Origin: Gemmatimonadales bacterium
GTDB lineage: Bacteria > Gemmatimonadota > Gemmatimonadetes > Gemmatimonadales > GWC2-71-9
DNA: 64,000 bases
NCBI GenBank assembly: GCA_020633775.1
Contig: JACKDA010000002.1
Coordinates: 155,419 to 219,418 of the forward strand
Direction of reading: 5' to 3'
The translations under genes were made by a program, and so were the position numbers. Positions within the stretch are counted from its first letter, which is position 1. The number at the start of each line of letters is the position of its first letter. Positions 1 through 8,566 of this stretch are shown piece by piece. The notes under the pieces were generated by a model, which was not told the origin of the DNA, searched no databases, and saw only the letters and a list, made by a program, of their open reading frames with translations.

Positions 1-585
1 AAGCCGATCGTGATGTCGACCGGGCTCAACCCGATGGTCGATGGGCTGATGATCGTCGGGGCGCACGCCAATGCCGGCAGTCCGGGGATCATCGCCCACA
101 ACTTCGCGTTCGACTCGTTCACGGTGAACGGCGTGGCGCTGAACGAGGCGGGGATCGCGGCGTTCATCGGCGGCGAGATGGGGGTGCCGTTCCTGCTCGC
201 CTCCGGCGACGACGTGCTGACCGCGGAGACGGCCGCGATGCTCGGCCCGATCGAGACGGTGACGGTGAAGACCGCCTTCTCGGGGTCGGCCGCCGCGGTG
301 CTGCCACCGGCGCGGGTTCACCGGATGCTGCACGACGCGGCGGAGCGGGCGGTGCGTCGGGCGCGCGCCGGTGAGCTGAAGCCGCTCACCTTCGCAGCGC
401 CGTACCGGGTCCGCCTCTGCCTGCGCCGCGGCTACGCCCGTGATGAATGGGTGCGGACCACGGTGGGGACGTTCGGGGGGATGACGCCCGACGGCGCCGA
501 GGGGTGCTTCGCGATGACGACGTCGAGCGCGGAGGCGGTGGGGAACGTGCTCAACGAGATCGAGTGGACGGTGCTCAAGCCATGA
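1..585 (+). CDS. M55 family D-aminopeptidase (DppA-like), 5' end outside window
   Basis: The reading frame is open to the first base of the window, so the N-terminus is missing; about 194 residues remain of a family usually near 270. The part present carries the M55 hallmarks: a GAHANAGSPG segment with a predicted metal-binding His, a LNEAGI segment, and GGEMGVPFLLASGDD with a predicted metal-ligand Glu. Family members are zinc aminopeptidases acting on D-amino-acid peptides, for example from peptidoglycan turnover. The stop overlaps the start of the following RraA-like gene (ATGA), so the two are probably co-translated. The substrate cannot be fixed from sequence alone. Confidence 0.88.
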   Translation, partial: KPIVMSTGLNPMVDGLMIVGAHANAGSPGIIAHNFAFDSFTVNGVALNEAGIAAFIGGEMGVPFLLASGDDVLTAETAAMLGPIETVTVKTAFSGSAAAVLPPARVHRMLHDAAERAVRRARAGELKPLTFAAPYRVRLCLRRGYARDEWVRTTVGTFGGMTPDGAEGCFAMTTSSAEAVGNVLNEIEWTVLKP

Positions 586-1073
586 GTGATGCGCGCTGGG
601 CCACCGCCGATCTCTGCGATGCGCACCCGAACGTCGTGCACCCGGTCCTGGCGGTGTTCCACGACTTCGGCGGGGTGCGCAAGTTCCACGGCCCGATCGC
701 GACGCTGCGGGTCGATGAGGACTATCGCCCGGTGCTGCGCGAGCTCGAGCGGGAGGGACGGGGTCGCGTGCTGGTGGTCGATGGCGGGGGCTCGCTCCAC
801 CGCGCGATCCTCGGCGAGCGGTTGCTGCACACCGCCGCGCGGAACGGCTGGGCCGGCGTGATCGTCAACGGGGCGGTGCGCGACACCGCCCAGACCCGCG
901 AGGTGCCGATTGGCCTGCGGGCGCTGGGCGTGGTGCCCCAGCGCGGCGAGTCGGGCGAACCCGATCATGTGGACCAGCCGCTCACTTTCGCCGGCGCGAC
1001 CTTCGCCCCGGGCGAGTGGCTCTGGGCCGACGCCGACGGGATCGTGGTGGGGCCGGCGGTGGACGGTGCGTAG
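582..1073 (+). CDS. RraA-like protein (RNase E regulator / 4-hydroxy-4-methyl-2-oxoglutarate aldolase family)
   Basis: The 163-residue length fits RraA (about 160). The conserved core reads VDGGGSLHRAILGE followed by GWAGVIVNGAVRDT. The start is the ATG overlapping the upstream TGA, and the protein opens with WATADLCDAHP, as in RraA. The fold is shared by E. coli RraA, which binds and inhibits RNase E, and by class II aldolases that cleave 4-hydroxy-4-methyl-2-oxoglutarate or oxaloacetate. The Arg-Asp of the VRD segment is the pair associated with aldolase activity, so an enzyme is at least as likely as an RNase E inhibitor. It is coupled to the upstream aminopeptidase gene. Confidence 0.85.
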   Translation: MSDARWATADLCDAHPNVVHPVLAVFHDFGGVRKFHGPIATLRVDEDYRPVLRELEREGRGRVLVVDGGGSLHRAILGERLLHTAARNGWAGVIVNGAVRDTAQTREVPIGLRALGVVPQRGESGEPDHVDQPLTFAGATFAPGEWLWADADGIVVGPAVDGA

Positions 1074-1094
1074 GGGGACAGGGACGAGCGGGTG

Positions 1095-1958
1095 ATGCGG
1101 ACACTCCTCCTCGGCGTCCTCGGTCTCTCGGGATTCCTCCTCGCCGTCGTGCTCCTGGGGCGACGGCGCTGGGCGGCGCGGACGCGAGTCCTTCACACCC
1201 GACTCGACCAGCTCCGCAGCGGGGAGCCTCAGGTGGTCACCAGCGCCGACGACCTGCCCGCGCCGGTCGCGCGCTACCTGAGGTCGGCGCTGGCAGGCCT
1301 CGACTCACCGATCGATTTGATCCATCTCGGGCACGAGGGCACGTTCAACATCGATTCGGTGGCCGAGCGGTGGCGTCCCTTCACCTCTGATCAGGTCATC
1401 ACGACGCGACCCCCCGGGTTCGTCTGGGATGGCCGGGTCCGCGTCCTTCCCGGTCTCGCCATCCATGTGCACGATGCGTACGTCGGAGGCGAGGGACACC
1501 TGCACGCGTCGGTCCTCGGTTGGCTCACGGTCGCTCGTCCTCCCGCATCGTCCGGGCTCGCAGAGGGGGAGTTGATGCGGTTCCTCGCGGAGGCCGTCTG
1601 GTACCCCTCGCTGCTTCTTCCTGGTGGTCCGGTGCGTTGGGAGGCGATCGACGACGCATCGGCACGGGCGACGCTCCACGATGGGGATGTCTCCGCCTCG
1701 CTCGTCTTCCGGTTCGGCCCCGACGGACTGGTGGCAGGGGTCGAGGCGGCCGCACGCGACCGCACCGTCGGCACTGAGCAGGTGCCGACGCCGTGGCAGG
1801 GGCGATTCTGGGACTACCGGCGCCTGGAGCGGATCCTGATTCCCCTGGAGGGCGAGGTTTCCTGGTTGCTCCCCACGGGGCCGCTGCCGTACTGGCGCGG
1901 CCGGATCTGCGGGTACACGGTGTCGACCGACGTCCCTTCCGTCTCGCCGACAACGTGA
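1095..1958 (+). CDS. DUF6544-like membrane-anchored protein
   Basis: A protein of 287 residues with one N-terminal membrane segment (LLLGVLGLSGFLLAVVLLG), a basic patch, then a soluble domain. Its LPAPVARYLRSAL motif, the F-x-W segment near residue 110, a D-x-Y motif and a FLAEAVWYPSLLLP stretch resemble the uncharacterised DUF6544 family. A GTG lies one codon upstream of the chosen ATG; either could be used. The function is unknown. It follows the RraA-like gene by about 20 bases and may be in the same transcript. Family placement is from memory of motif layout. Confidence 0.7.
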   Translation: MRTLLLGVLGLSGFLLAVVLLGRRRWAARTRVLHTRLDQLRSGEPQVVTSADDLPAPVARYLRSALAGLDSPIDLIHLGHEGTFNIDSVAERWRPFTSDQVITTRPPGFVWDGRVRVLPGLAIHVHDAYVGGEGHLHASVLGWLTVARPPASSGLAEGELMRFLAEAVWYPSLLLPGGPVRWEAIDDASARATLHDGDVSASLVFRFGPDGLVAGVEAAARDRTVGTEQVPTPWQGRFWDYRRLERILIPLEGEVSWLLPTGPLPYWRGRICGYTVSTDVPSVSPTT

Positions 1959-2046
1959 GCGTGGCAGGGCCCGCGCGGGGGTAGGGGGCTTTCGCCGTCG
2001 CCATCGGACGGGGATCTTTGGCTCCTCCCCGCCTCCCGGAGCATGG

Positions 2047-2517
2047 ATGTTTTCCGCCGCCACCCGATTCACTGCCGCCGCCGCGGCCCTGTTGTGTCTC
2101 GCGGGGTGCGGCACCGATCCGACCCTCTCGCCAGTCCCGACGATCGGTGAGTGGCAGTTGCTCGACGTGGCCGGTGCCCCACTGCCCGCCACCATCCTCG
2201 ACCGAGTCGTGCCCACCGAACAGGGGCCGTTCGAGCTCAAGATCATCGTGGTCGGCGGGACGCTCACGCTGGCCGAGGATCGTGGCTATGAGCAGCGGAT
2301 GATCCTGCAGGTCCTGGTCAATGGCCAGCCGCAGCCCGAGGTGCGGTACTTCGATCGGGGCACCTGGAGCGATGGGGGCGGGACGCTGGCGCTCGCGTCG
2401 ACGTTCATCAACGGCAGGGTCACCTCCGGCAGCCGCACCGCCACTCGGGTCACGCTGCAGCAGGAATTGACGGGCGAGGACGATACCGAGCCGCTCGGCT
2501 ATCGGTTCGGGCAATGA
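2047..2517 (+). CDS. Hypothetical lipoprotein
   Basis: 156 residues. The N-terminus is a clear lipoprotein signal (FTAAAAALLCLAGC), with the cysteine at about residue 19 as the predicted lipidation site. The mature part looks like a single beta-rich domain (alternating short strands such as FELKIIVVGGTLTLAED, and a Gly/Thr-rich centre). I do not recognise a family. Its stop overlaps the start of the next lipoprotein gene (ATGA), so the two are probably translated together. Confidence 0.72.
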   Translation: MFSAATRFTAAAAALLCLAGCGTDPTLSPVPTIGEWQLLDVAGAPLPATILDRVVPTEQGPFELKIIVVGGTLTLAEDRGYEQRMILQVLVNGQPQPEVRYFDRGTWSDGGGTLALASTFINGRVTSGSRTATRVTLQQELTGEDDTEPLGYRFGQ

Positions 2518-2861
2518 GGGTGTCCCCCGGAGTCCTCATCGCGCTCGCAACGGTTGCTGCCGGCTGCGCCGTCGCGAACTCCGCCGCCGAGTCGTACACC
2601 GCGCAGACGGTCGGTGCGGCGTGGGGCCCGTGCGGTCGGCTGCGCGACTCGGTGCTCGTCGTCCACGGCGAGCCCGCCAAGCGGATGTACGGTGACGAGG
2701 AGGATGTCAGCGACAAGACCCGGGTCTATACCCAGGAGCTGGCCTGGCGGCTGCCGGTCGACTCCGCGCGGGTGGTCGCCTTCACCTGGGGCGACGGCGT
2801 GCGTCGCTGTCAGGTGCGCGAGCGACGGCTGAAGTGGGCGGACTGGGAGCGGGAGATCTGA
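2514..2861 (+). CDS. Small hypothetical lipoprotein
   Basis: 115 residues beginning with a signal peptide and lipobox (VAAGC). The mature part contains SVLVVHGEPAKRMYG and a C-terminal basic segment (CQVRERRLKWADWE). The layout, with a 'G-P' turn after a central hydrophobic strand, is reminiscent of small outer-membrane-assembly-type lipoproteins, but similarity is too weak to name it. The start overlaps the upstream lipoprotein stop and the gene is followed by a DoxX-like membrane gene, so all are probably one operon. Confidence 0.65.
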   Translation: MRVSPGVLIALATVAAGCAVANSAAESYTAQTVGAAWGPCGRLRDSVLVVHGEPAKRMYGDEEDVSDKTRVYTQELAWRLPVDSARVVAFTWGDGVRRCQVRERRLKWADWEREI

Positions 2862-2874
2862 CCGGGAGGAATTG

Positions 2875-3270
2875 ATGCTCAAGCTGCCCCGGAGCCGGGT
2901 TCGTTCCGTCGGCCTGCTCCTCCTCGCGCTGTTCTGGATCGTTGCCGGGCTCAATCACTTCCGCGACCCGGCGTTCTACCTCCGCATCATGCCGCCGTGG
3001 CTGCCGGCGCATGAGGCGCTGGTGGCCTGGAGCGGGGTGGCCGAAGTGGCGGGCGGGATCGCGGTGCTGATCCCGCGGCTGCGCGTGCTGGCGGGCTGGG
3101 GACTGATCGTCCTCCTCGTGGCGATCTACCCCGCCAACGTCGAGATGGCGCTCCACCCCGAGCGCTTCCCCGACATCCCGACGTGGGCCCTCTACGCGCG
3201 CCTGCCGTTCCAGTTCGTGTTCGCGATCTGGGCCTGGTGGGCCACCCGACCGGACGAGGCCACGCGATGA
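2875..3270 (+). CDS. DoxX-like integral membrane protein
   Basis: 131 residues with four predicted membrane segments. The motif AGLNHFRDPAFYLRIMPPWLP is followed by GVAEVAGGIAVLIP and VAIYPANVEMALH, typical of the DoxX-like family. Family members are small quinone-associated or uncharacterised membrane proteins. The ATG at 2875 is preceded by a good ribosome site (GGGAGGA, 2864-2870); a TTG one codon earlier is less likely. The stop overlaps the start of the next gene (ATGA). Confidence 0.82.
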   Translation: MLKLPRSRVRSVGLLLLALFWIVAGLNHFRDPAFYLRIMPPWLPAHEALVAWSGVAEVAGGIAVLIPRLRVLAGWGLIVLLVAIYPANVEMALHPERFPDIPTWALYARLPFQFVFAIWAWWATRPDEATR

Positions 3271-3665
3271 CCCCGCGACGATTCCCCCTCCTGCTCTTCG
3301 CCGCCGCCCTTGCGGGATGTGTCTCACCTTCCGGTGGTGGTCCGATCTGCACCACCAGCATCGAGCCGGCAGTGATCGTGAAGGCGCACGACGCCGTGAC
3401 CGGCGAGAACCTGATCCCCGGGATTCGCGGCGCCCTCCACGACGGCACCTACGTCGATTCGCTGCGGCCGACCGTCTTCAGCGACGGCCTCGTGCCGGTG
3501 GCACTCTCCGGCGCGCCCGAGCGTCCGGGACGGTACCGGGTGGAACTGGTGCATCCGGGGTATCGGAACGTGACGCTGGTCGGGATCGAGGTGCGCGAGG
3601 GCATCTGCCACGTCGAGACGCAGACCGTCGACGCCGCGATGGAGGCTGAGTCCGCCCTGCGCTAG
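3267..3665 (+). CDS. Hypothetical lipoprotein with carboxypeptidase-regulatory-like fold
   Basis: 132 residues. The signal sequence ends in a lipobox (AALAGC). The mature part (IVKAHDAVTGENLIPG, RYRVELVHPGYRNVTL) resembles a single carboxypeptidase-regulatory-like (transthyretin-type) beta-sandwich, often found on surface proteins of this kind of bacterium. The start is the ATG overlapping the DoxX-like stop; an in-frame extension further upstream overlaps that gene heavily and was not used. The function is unknown. Confidence 0.7.
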   Translation: MTPRRFPLLLFAAALAGCVSPSGGGPICTTSIEPAVIVKAHDAVTGENLIPGIRGALHDGTYVDSLRPTVFSDGLVPVALSGAPERPGRYRVELVHPGYRNVTLVGIEVREGICHVETQTVDAAMEAESALR

Positions 3666-3693
3666 ACGCCAGGCGGCGCGGGTGCGGCGCGGG

Positions 3694-4866
3694 TCACTCC
3701 ACGGCTGACCGCACGAGGTTCGCCTCGACATAGCCCGCCGTGCCGTCGTCGAGCTGCACTCGGTACCAGCTGCTCGTCGCGGCCATCACCACCACCGACG
3801 TCCCGGCCGGCACCTCGCGCAGCGTGGTGTCGCGCCGACTCGGCCCGGCCCGCAGCGCGGCGAGGCGCGGGGCAGTGCGTGCGGGTACGCCGAGGCGAGT
3901 GGTGTCGGCGCGGAGCGGTCCGGGCGTGGCGGTGGCGAGCCGCACCCAGGGGAGCGGATCGATGGCGCCCTCGCCGCGCCGGTAGATCCCGAAGTGGAGG
4001 TGCGGCGGGGTGGTCCGCGCGTTGCCGGAGTTGCCGACGAAGCCGAGCGTGTCGCCGATCTCGACGCGCTGTCCCTGCACCACGGCGTGGGCGTCGAGGT
4101 GGGCATAGTAGAGCGAGGTGCCGCGCTGCTCGTCGCGCAGCCAGACCACGTTGCCGCCGAGCGAGTTGGGGCGGGTGCTCCGGACCACGCCGGCGGTGGC
4201 GGCGAGGACGGGGGTGCCGCGTGGGGCGAAGATGTCGATCCCCTGGTGGCTGCGGCGGCCCGCCTCGCGGTCGGCGCCGAAGAAGCTCTGGATCGCCCCG
4301 TTGCCGGCGCCCTCCACCGGGAACGCGAGCGAGGGGCCGGCCTGCACGCGCAACTCGTAGCGACCGCTCCGCAGCAGTTCCGGCTGCAGGCGGATGAGCA
4401 GGGTGGCGTCGCGATCGACCTCGTGCCGGAGGGCGAGGTTGGCGGCGGCCGAGTCGGTCAGCGGACCGTCCACGGCAGTGGCGAGATGACGGAACGGCGC
4501 GGCGGTGTCGCCGGTCGCCTCGAACAGCTCGAGGTAGAGCCGGGTGGGTTGTCCGGTGGCGTCGAGGAGCACCTCGAGACGCTCGCCACCGCGCAGGCGG
4601 ACCCGATACGCCACGGCGCGCGCCTCCGCGCGCGAGTAGCTCCCCAGTTCGCGCAGCGGGAGGGTCGCCTCGAGCGGCGCGGCGAGGGCGCTGTCGCCCG
4701 CCGCGAGCCACTCGGCGCCGAGGGCGGTCGAATCGAGGCCGGCCGCGCGGAGCGAGGCGGCGTAGCGGGCGTGGGGTGTCGGCGGCGGGTCGGGGCGAAG
4801 CTCGTCGAGGACCGAGCCGCTGCAGCCGGCGAGGAGGAGTGTCGCGAGGAGGTACCTTGGTCGCAT
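3694..4866 (-). CDS. M23 family metallopeptidase with C-terminal SH3-like domain
   Basis: 390 residues. A lipoprotein signal (LLATLLLAGC) is followed by a Pro-rich linker, a beta-rich domain (about 80-190), and a LytM/M23 domain in which HQGIDIF supplies the H-x3-D zinc ligands and HLHFG the second His motif. A C-terminal SH3b-like segment (TSVVVMAATSSWYRVQLDDG) would bind cell wall. It is probably a peptidoglycan endopeptidase or an M23 scaffold; both M23 zinc motifs are intact, so activity is plausible. The reading frame continues upstream, but the lipoprotein signal fixes the start. Confidence 0.87.
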   Translation of the reverse strand: MRPRYLLATLLLAGCSGSVLDELRPDPPPTPHARYAASLRAAGLDSTALGAEWLAAGDSALAAPLEATLPLRELGSYSRAEARAVAYRVRLRGGERLEVLLDATGQPTRLYLELFEATGDTAAPFRHLATAVDGPLTDSAAANLALRHEVDRDATLLIRLQPELLRSGRYELRVQAGPSLAFPVEGAGNGAIQSFFGADREAGRRSHQGIDIFAPRGTPVLAATAGVVRSTRPNSLGGNVVWLRDEQRGTSLYYAHLDAHAVVQGQRVEIGDTLGFVGNSGNARTTPPHLHFGIYRRGEGAIDPLPWVRLATATPGPLRADTTRLGVPARTAPRLAALRAGPSRRDTTLREVPAGTSVVVMAATSSWYRVQLDDGTAGYVEANLVRSAVE

Positions 4867-4905
4867 GACTCTACGTACGTCCCCGGCCCCTGACGGGTTC
4901 ACCCG

Positions 4906-5316
4906 GTGACGACGCCCCGCATCGGCGTCGGGGTGCTGGTGGTGCGCGAGGGTCGCGTGCTCCTGGGGTGGCGTCACAGCGCCAGCCATGGCGACGGGAG
5001 CTGGCAGTGCCCGGGTGGGCACCTCGAGTGGATGGAGTCGCCGGAGGCGTGCGCGGTGCGCGAGGTCGCGGAGGAGACCGGGCTCGCGGTGACCGCGGTC
5101 GCGCGCGCACCGTGGACCGATGACCGCTTCGTCGCCGAGGATCGCCACTACGTCACCGTGTTCGTCGTCGCGGCGTCGCCCGAGGGGACGCCGGTGGTGC
5201 GTGAACCGGACAAGTGTGCGACGTGGCAGTGGTTCGCGTGGGACGACCTTCCGGCACCACGCTTCCTGCCGTTGGCGCGGCTGCACGCGAGCGGATATCG
5301 TCCGCCGGGCTGCTGA
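4906..5316 (+). CDS. NUDT15-like Nudix hydrolase
   Basis: 136 residues, starting at GTG. The Nudix box is complete: GHLEWMESPEACAVREVAEE continued by TGL. The flanking segments (GVGVLVVREGRVLLG, SHGDGSWQCPGGHLE, WQWFAWDDLP) match the NUDT15/MutT group that hydrolyses nucleoside triphosphates to monophosphates. It is transcribed divergently from the M23 peptidase, with only about 40 bases between them. A small GC hairpin follows the stop. Confidence 0.87.
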   Translation: MTTPRIGVGVLVVREGRVLLGWRHSASHGDGSWQCPGGHLEWMESPEACAVREVAEETGLAVTAVARAPWTDDRFVAEDRHYVTVFVVAASPEGTPVVREPDKCATWQWFAWDDLPAPRFLPLARLHASGYRPPGC

Positions 5317-5333
5317 GCGGCATCGGCCGCGAT

Positions 5334-5348
5334 CCCGCGCGGCGCGGG
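5334..5348 (+). terminator. Possible weak terminator hairpin after the Nudix gene
   Basis: A six-base-pair stem (CCCGCG / CGCGGG) with a three-base loop, just downstream of the Nudix stop and followed by CATTTCC. There is no real T run, so this is only a candidate. Confidence 0.3.
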
Positions 5349-5447
5349 CATTTCCGAGTGATCTGGTCGTGATGAATTTCCGAGTCCGATGCTCGTTTTT
5401 CGGGCACTGGCGCAACCTGCCGGCGGTGCGTACCGTTGGTCAGGAGG

Positions 5448-5465
5448 TGTCACGTGATCATGACA
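5448..5465. promoter_or_regulatory. Inverted repeat TGTCA-N8-TGACA over the bchE start
   Basis: The 18 bases TGTCACGTGATCATGACA contain perfect five-base inverted arms and also fit the TGT-N12-ACA pattern of PpsR/CrtJ-type repressors of photosynthesis genes. The site overlaps the end of the AGGAGG ribosome site (5442-5447) and both candidate bchE start codons (GTG 5454, ATG 5460). A protein bound there would block translation start or early transcription. The regulator is inferred, and the match could be coincidence. Confidence 0.35.
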
Positions 5466-7202
5466 ACAGGCAGTGTTCCGGGATCGGTACACAAGGCGGG
5501 TGGGCGACGCGACCTGCGCATCCTGCTCATCCATCCCAACTACCACTCGGGCGGCGCGGAGATCGCCGGCAACTGGCCGCCGGCCTGGGTGGCCTACCTG
5601 AGCGGGGCGCTGAAGGCGGCCGGGTTCGGGAACATCCGCTTCATCGATGCGATGACCGACCACATCGACGATGCGGCCCTCGAGGTGCTGCTCCGGGAGG
5701 AGCGTCCCGACGCGGTCCTCTGCACGGCGATCACGCCGGCGATCTACCAGGCGCAGGCGACGCTGGAGATGGTCCGTCGGCTCCATCCGGAGGCTGTCAC
5801 GGTCCTGGGCGGGATCCACGGCACCTTCATGTATGGTCAGGTCCTCGGCGAGGCGCCCTGGATCGACTACATCATCCGGGGCGAGGGCGAGGAGATCGTC
5901 GTCAACCTGATGACGGCGCTCGCCGAGGGGCGGCTGCCGGCCGACCGGGGGTCGATCCGCGGGCTGGCGTACCGCGACGAGGACGGGGTGCCGTTCGCGA
6001 CGGTGCCGCACCCGCCGATCCAGGACCTCGACGCGCTGACGCCCGACTGGGGCATCCTCGACTGGGACAAGTACATCTACATCCCGCTCAACTGCCGGGT
6101 GGCGATCCCCAACTTCGCGCGCGGCTGCCCGTTCACCTGCAGCTTCTGCTCGCAGTGGAAGTTCTGGCGGCAGTACCGGACCCGGGACCCGAAGCAGTTC
6201 GTCGACGAGATCGAGCTGCTGGTGCGCGAGCACGGGGTCGGCTTCTTCATCCTCGCCGATGAGGAACCGACGATCAACCGGAAGAAGTTCGTCGCCCTCT
6301 GCGAGGAGCTGATCGCGCGCGACCTCGGCATCACGTGGGGGATCAACACCCGGGTCACCGACATCCTGCGCGACGAGGAGCTGCTGCCGCTCTACCGGAA
6401 GGCGGGGCTGGTGCACGTCTCGCTCGGCACCGAGGCGGCGGCGCAGCTCAAGCTCGACCGCTTCAACAAGGAGATCAAGGTCGAGCAGAGCAAGAAGGCG
6501 ATCGCGCTGCTGCGGGCCAACGGGATCATCGCGGAGGCGCAGTTCATCGTCGGCCTCGAGAACGAGACGCCCGAGACGCTCGAGGAGACCTACCGGATGG
6601 CGCAGGACTGGAAGCCGGACCTGGTCAACTGGAACTGCTACACGCCGTGGCCGTTCTCGGACCTCTTCCAGGAGCTGGGGGACAAGGTCGAGGTGCGCGA
6701 CTACGCCAAGTACAACTTCGTGACGCCGATCATCCAGCCCGACGTGATGACCCGCGACGAGGTGCTGAAGGGCGTGCTCAACAACTACCGCCGGTTCTAC
6801 TTCCGGAAGGCGACCGGCGGCTACCTGTGGGATGCGGACCCGTACCGGCGGAAGTACCTGCGCGGCTGCCTCAAGGCCTACCTCAAGTCGGCGATGGAGC
6901 GGCGGTTCTACGACCTCGGCCGGATCAACTACTGGGGCCAGTCGACGGTCGACTGGAAGTTCGACGAGAGCAAGACGACGTCGAAGGAGGAGCTGGTCCG
7001 GATGGCGCAGAAGCCGGAGATCCAGCACGTGCACGGGCGCTCGTCCCGGGCGCTGCCGCTGGTGAACGTCGCCGGGCACCAGCTGCCCGGGGACGAGTTC
7101 ATCGCGCCGCGCCGCTCGACGATGCGGCCCGCGGCGGCGCGGGTCTCCGCGCGCGAGGCGGCCCCGGTGGAGGAGCCGCCGGAGGGCATCCGGGCATGCT
7201 GA
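5454..7202 (+). CDS. bchE: Mg-protoporphyrin IX monomethyl ester oxidative cyclase, anaerobic (BchE)
   Basis: 582 residues. The N-terminal cobalamin-binding-like domain opens with LLIHPNYHSGGAEIAGNWPP and contains GGIHGTFMY, both hallmark BchE segments. The radical-SAM motif CPFTCSFC places the cluster cysteines at about 225, 229 and 232, followed by FFILADEEPTINRKKF. The C-terminal FYDLGRINYWG and VDWKFDES blocks also match BchE. The enzyme forms the fifth ring of (bacterio)chlorophyll using water rather than O2. The GTG start sits six bases after AGGAGG; an ATG two codons on is possible. About 45 residues of low-complexity tail end the protein. The stop overlaps hemN, so the two are translationally coupled. 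Confidence 0.95.
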   Translation: MIMTTGSVPGSVHKAGGRRDLRILLIHPNYHSGGAEIAGNWPPAWVAYLSGALKAAGFGNIRFIDAMTDHIDDAALEVLLREERPDAVLCTAITPAIYQAQATLEMVRRLHPEAVTVLGGIHGTFMYGQVLGEAPWIDYIIRGEGEEIVVNLMTALAEGRLPADRGSIRGLAYRDEDGVPFATVPHPPIQDLDALTPDWGILDWDKYIYIPLNCRVAIPNFARGCPFTCSFCSQWKFWRQYRTRDPKQFVDEIELLVREHGVGFFILADEEPTINRKKFVALCEELIARDLGITWGINTRVTDILRDEELLPLYRKAGLVHVSLGTEAAAQLKLDRFNKEIKVEQSKKAIALLRANGIIAEAQFIVGLENETPETLEETYRMAQDWKPDLVNWNCYTPWPFSDLFQELGDKVEVRDYAKYNFVTPIIQPDVMTRDEVLKGVLNNYRRFYFRKATGGYLWDADPYRRKYLRGCLKAYLKSAMERRFYDLGRINYWGQSTVDWKFDESKTTSKEELVRMAQKPEIQHVHGRSSRALPLVNVAGHQLPGDEFIAPRRSTMRPAAARVSAREAAPVEEPPEGIRAC

Positions 7203-8560
7203 GCGGCGAGGCGATTCCGGTGGTCCCGCCGGGACTGCTGGCGAAGTACGACCAGCCGGTGCCGCGCTACACGTCGTACCCCGCGGTCCCCGACTGGTCG
7301 GGGGACGTGACCGGCCCGGACTGGCTCGACCACCTGGGGCGGCTGAAGGGGCGGCCGGGCCCGATGGCGCTCTACGTCCACCTTCCGTTTTGTGCCCATC
7401 GCTGCTTCTACTGCGGCTGCAATGCCACGGTGACGCCGCACTCGGAGGTGGTCGACCGCTACCTCGACCGGCTCGAGCGCGAGATCGACCGGCTGGCCGA
7501 CGCGATGGACGGCGGTCCGCGGATCGCCGAGATGCACTGGGGTGGCGGGACGCCGAACTTCCTCGACCTCGACCAGCTCGAGCGGCTGGTGCGGATGCTG
7601 CGCGCCGCGTTCATGCTCGATGCCCGCACCGAGTGCTCGATCGAGGCCGATCCGCGGCTGGTCACCCCGGAGCAGCTCGAGACGCTGCGTCGCCTCGGGT
7701 TCAGCCGGATCTCGTTCGGGGTGCAGGACCTGACGCCCGAGGTGCAGCAGGCGATCGGCCGGGTGCAGCCCGCGGCGATGGTGCGTGACGTGGTGCGCGA
7801 GGCGCGCCGGGTCGGCTTTGGCGGGATCAACCTCGACCTGATCTACGGCCTGCCGCGGCAGACCGAGGCCACCTTCGCCGAGACGCTGGAGGGGGCGCTG
7901 GCGCTGGAGCCGGACCGGGTGGCGTGCTTCGGGTACGCCCACCTGCCGTGGCTGCGCGCCAACCAGCGGCGGATCGACGCGGCCACGCTGCCGACCGGCG
8001 AGGAGCGCTCGGCGCTGTTCCACCAGGCGGTGCGCCGGTTCGTCGATGCCGGGTACGAGTGGCTGGGGCTCGACCACTTCGCCCTGCCCACCGACCCGCT
8101 GGCCCTCGCGGCCGCGGCCGGCCGGCTGCACCGCAACTTCATGGGCTACACGATCCGCGGGGGGGAAGAGCTCCTGGGCATCGGGACCAGCGCGATCTCC
8201 GAGATCGACGGCTGGTTCGTCCAGCACGACGCCTCGCTCGGGGCGTGGCAGCGGGCGGTGGACCAGGGGACCCTCGCGATCGAGCGGAGCCACCGGATGA
8301 GCGCGGACGATCAGGCGCGCGGGCGCGCGGTTGCGGAGCTGATGTGCAACGGGGGGCTGCCGTTCGACCTCTTCGTGGGCGATCCCGACGCGCTCACCGA
8401 CCGGTTCGAGCAGTTCGCCGAGGAGGGGTTGCTGACGTTCGAGCTCGACCGGGTGCGGGTGACCCCACTCGGGCGGTTCTTCCTGCGAAACATCTGCGCG
8501 GCGGTCGACGGGTATCGCACGGCGGACGACGGCGTCCGGCGCTTCTCGCGCGCGGTCTGA
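7196..8560 (+). CDS. hemN: Oxygen-independent coproporphyrinogen III oxidase (HemN)
   Basis: 454 residues, matching E. coli HemN (457). The start ATG lies inside the end of bchE. It begins VPRYTSYP, then ALYVHLPFCAHRCFYCGC, giving the C-x3-C-x2-C-x-C motif at about residues 66-75. MHWGGGTPNFLD, ISFGVQDLTPEVQQAIGR, LIYGLPRQT and the HemN-specific HRNFMGYT segment all follow, which separates it from the HemW paralogue. It converts coproporphyrinogen III to protoporphyrinogen IX by two radical-SAM decarboxylations without oxygen. Its position between bchE and bchJ suggests supply of porphyrin for the same pathway. Confidence 0.95.
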   Translation: MLSGEAIPVVPPGLLAKYDQPVPRYTSYPAVPDWSGDVTGPDWLDHLGRLKGRPGPMALYVHLPFCAHRCFYCGCNATVTPHSEVVDRYLDRLEREIDRLADAMDGGPRIAEMHWGGGTPNFLDLDQLERLVRMLRAAFMLDARTECSIEADPRLVTPEQLETLRRLGFSRISFGVQDLTPEVQQAIGRVQPAAMVRDVVREARRVGFGGINLDLIYGLPRQTEATFAETLEGALALEPDRVACFGYAHLPWLRANQRRIDAATLPTGEERSALFHQAVRRFVDAGYEWLGLDHFALPTDPLALAAAAGRLHRNFMGYTIRGGEELLGIGTSAISEIDGWFVQHDASLGAWQRAVDQGTLAIERSHRMSADDQARGRAVAELMCNGGLPFDLFVGDPDALTDRFEQFAEEGLLTFELDRVRVTPLGRFFLRNICAAVDGYRTADDGVRRFSRAV

Positions 8561-8566
8561 TCCGGC

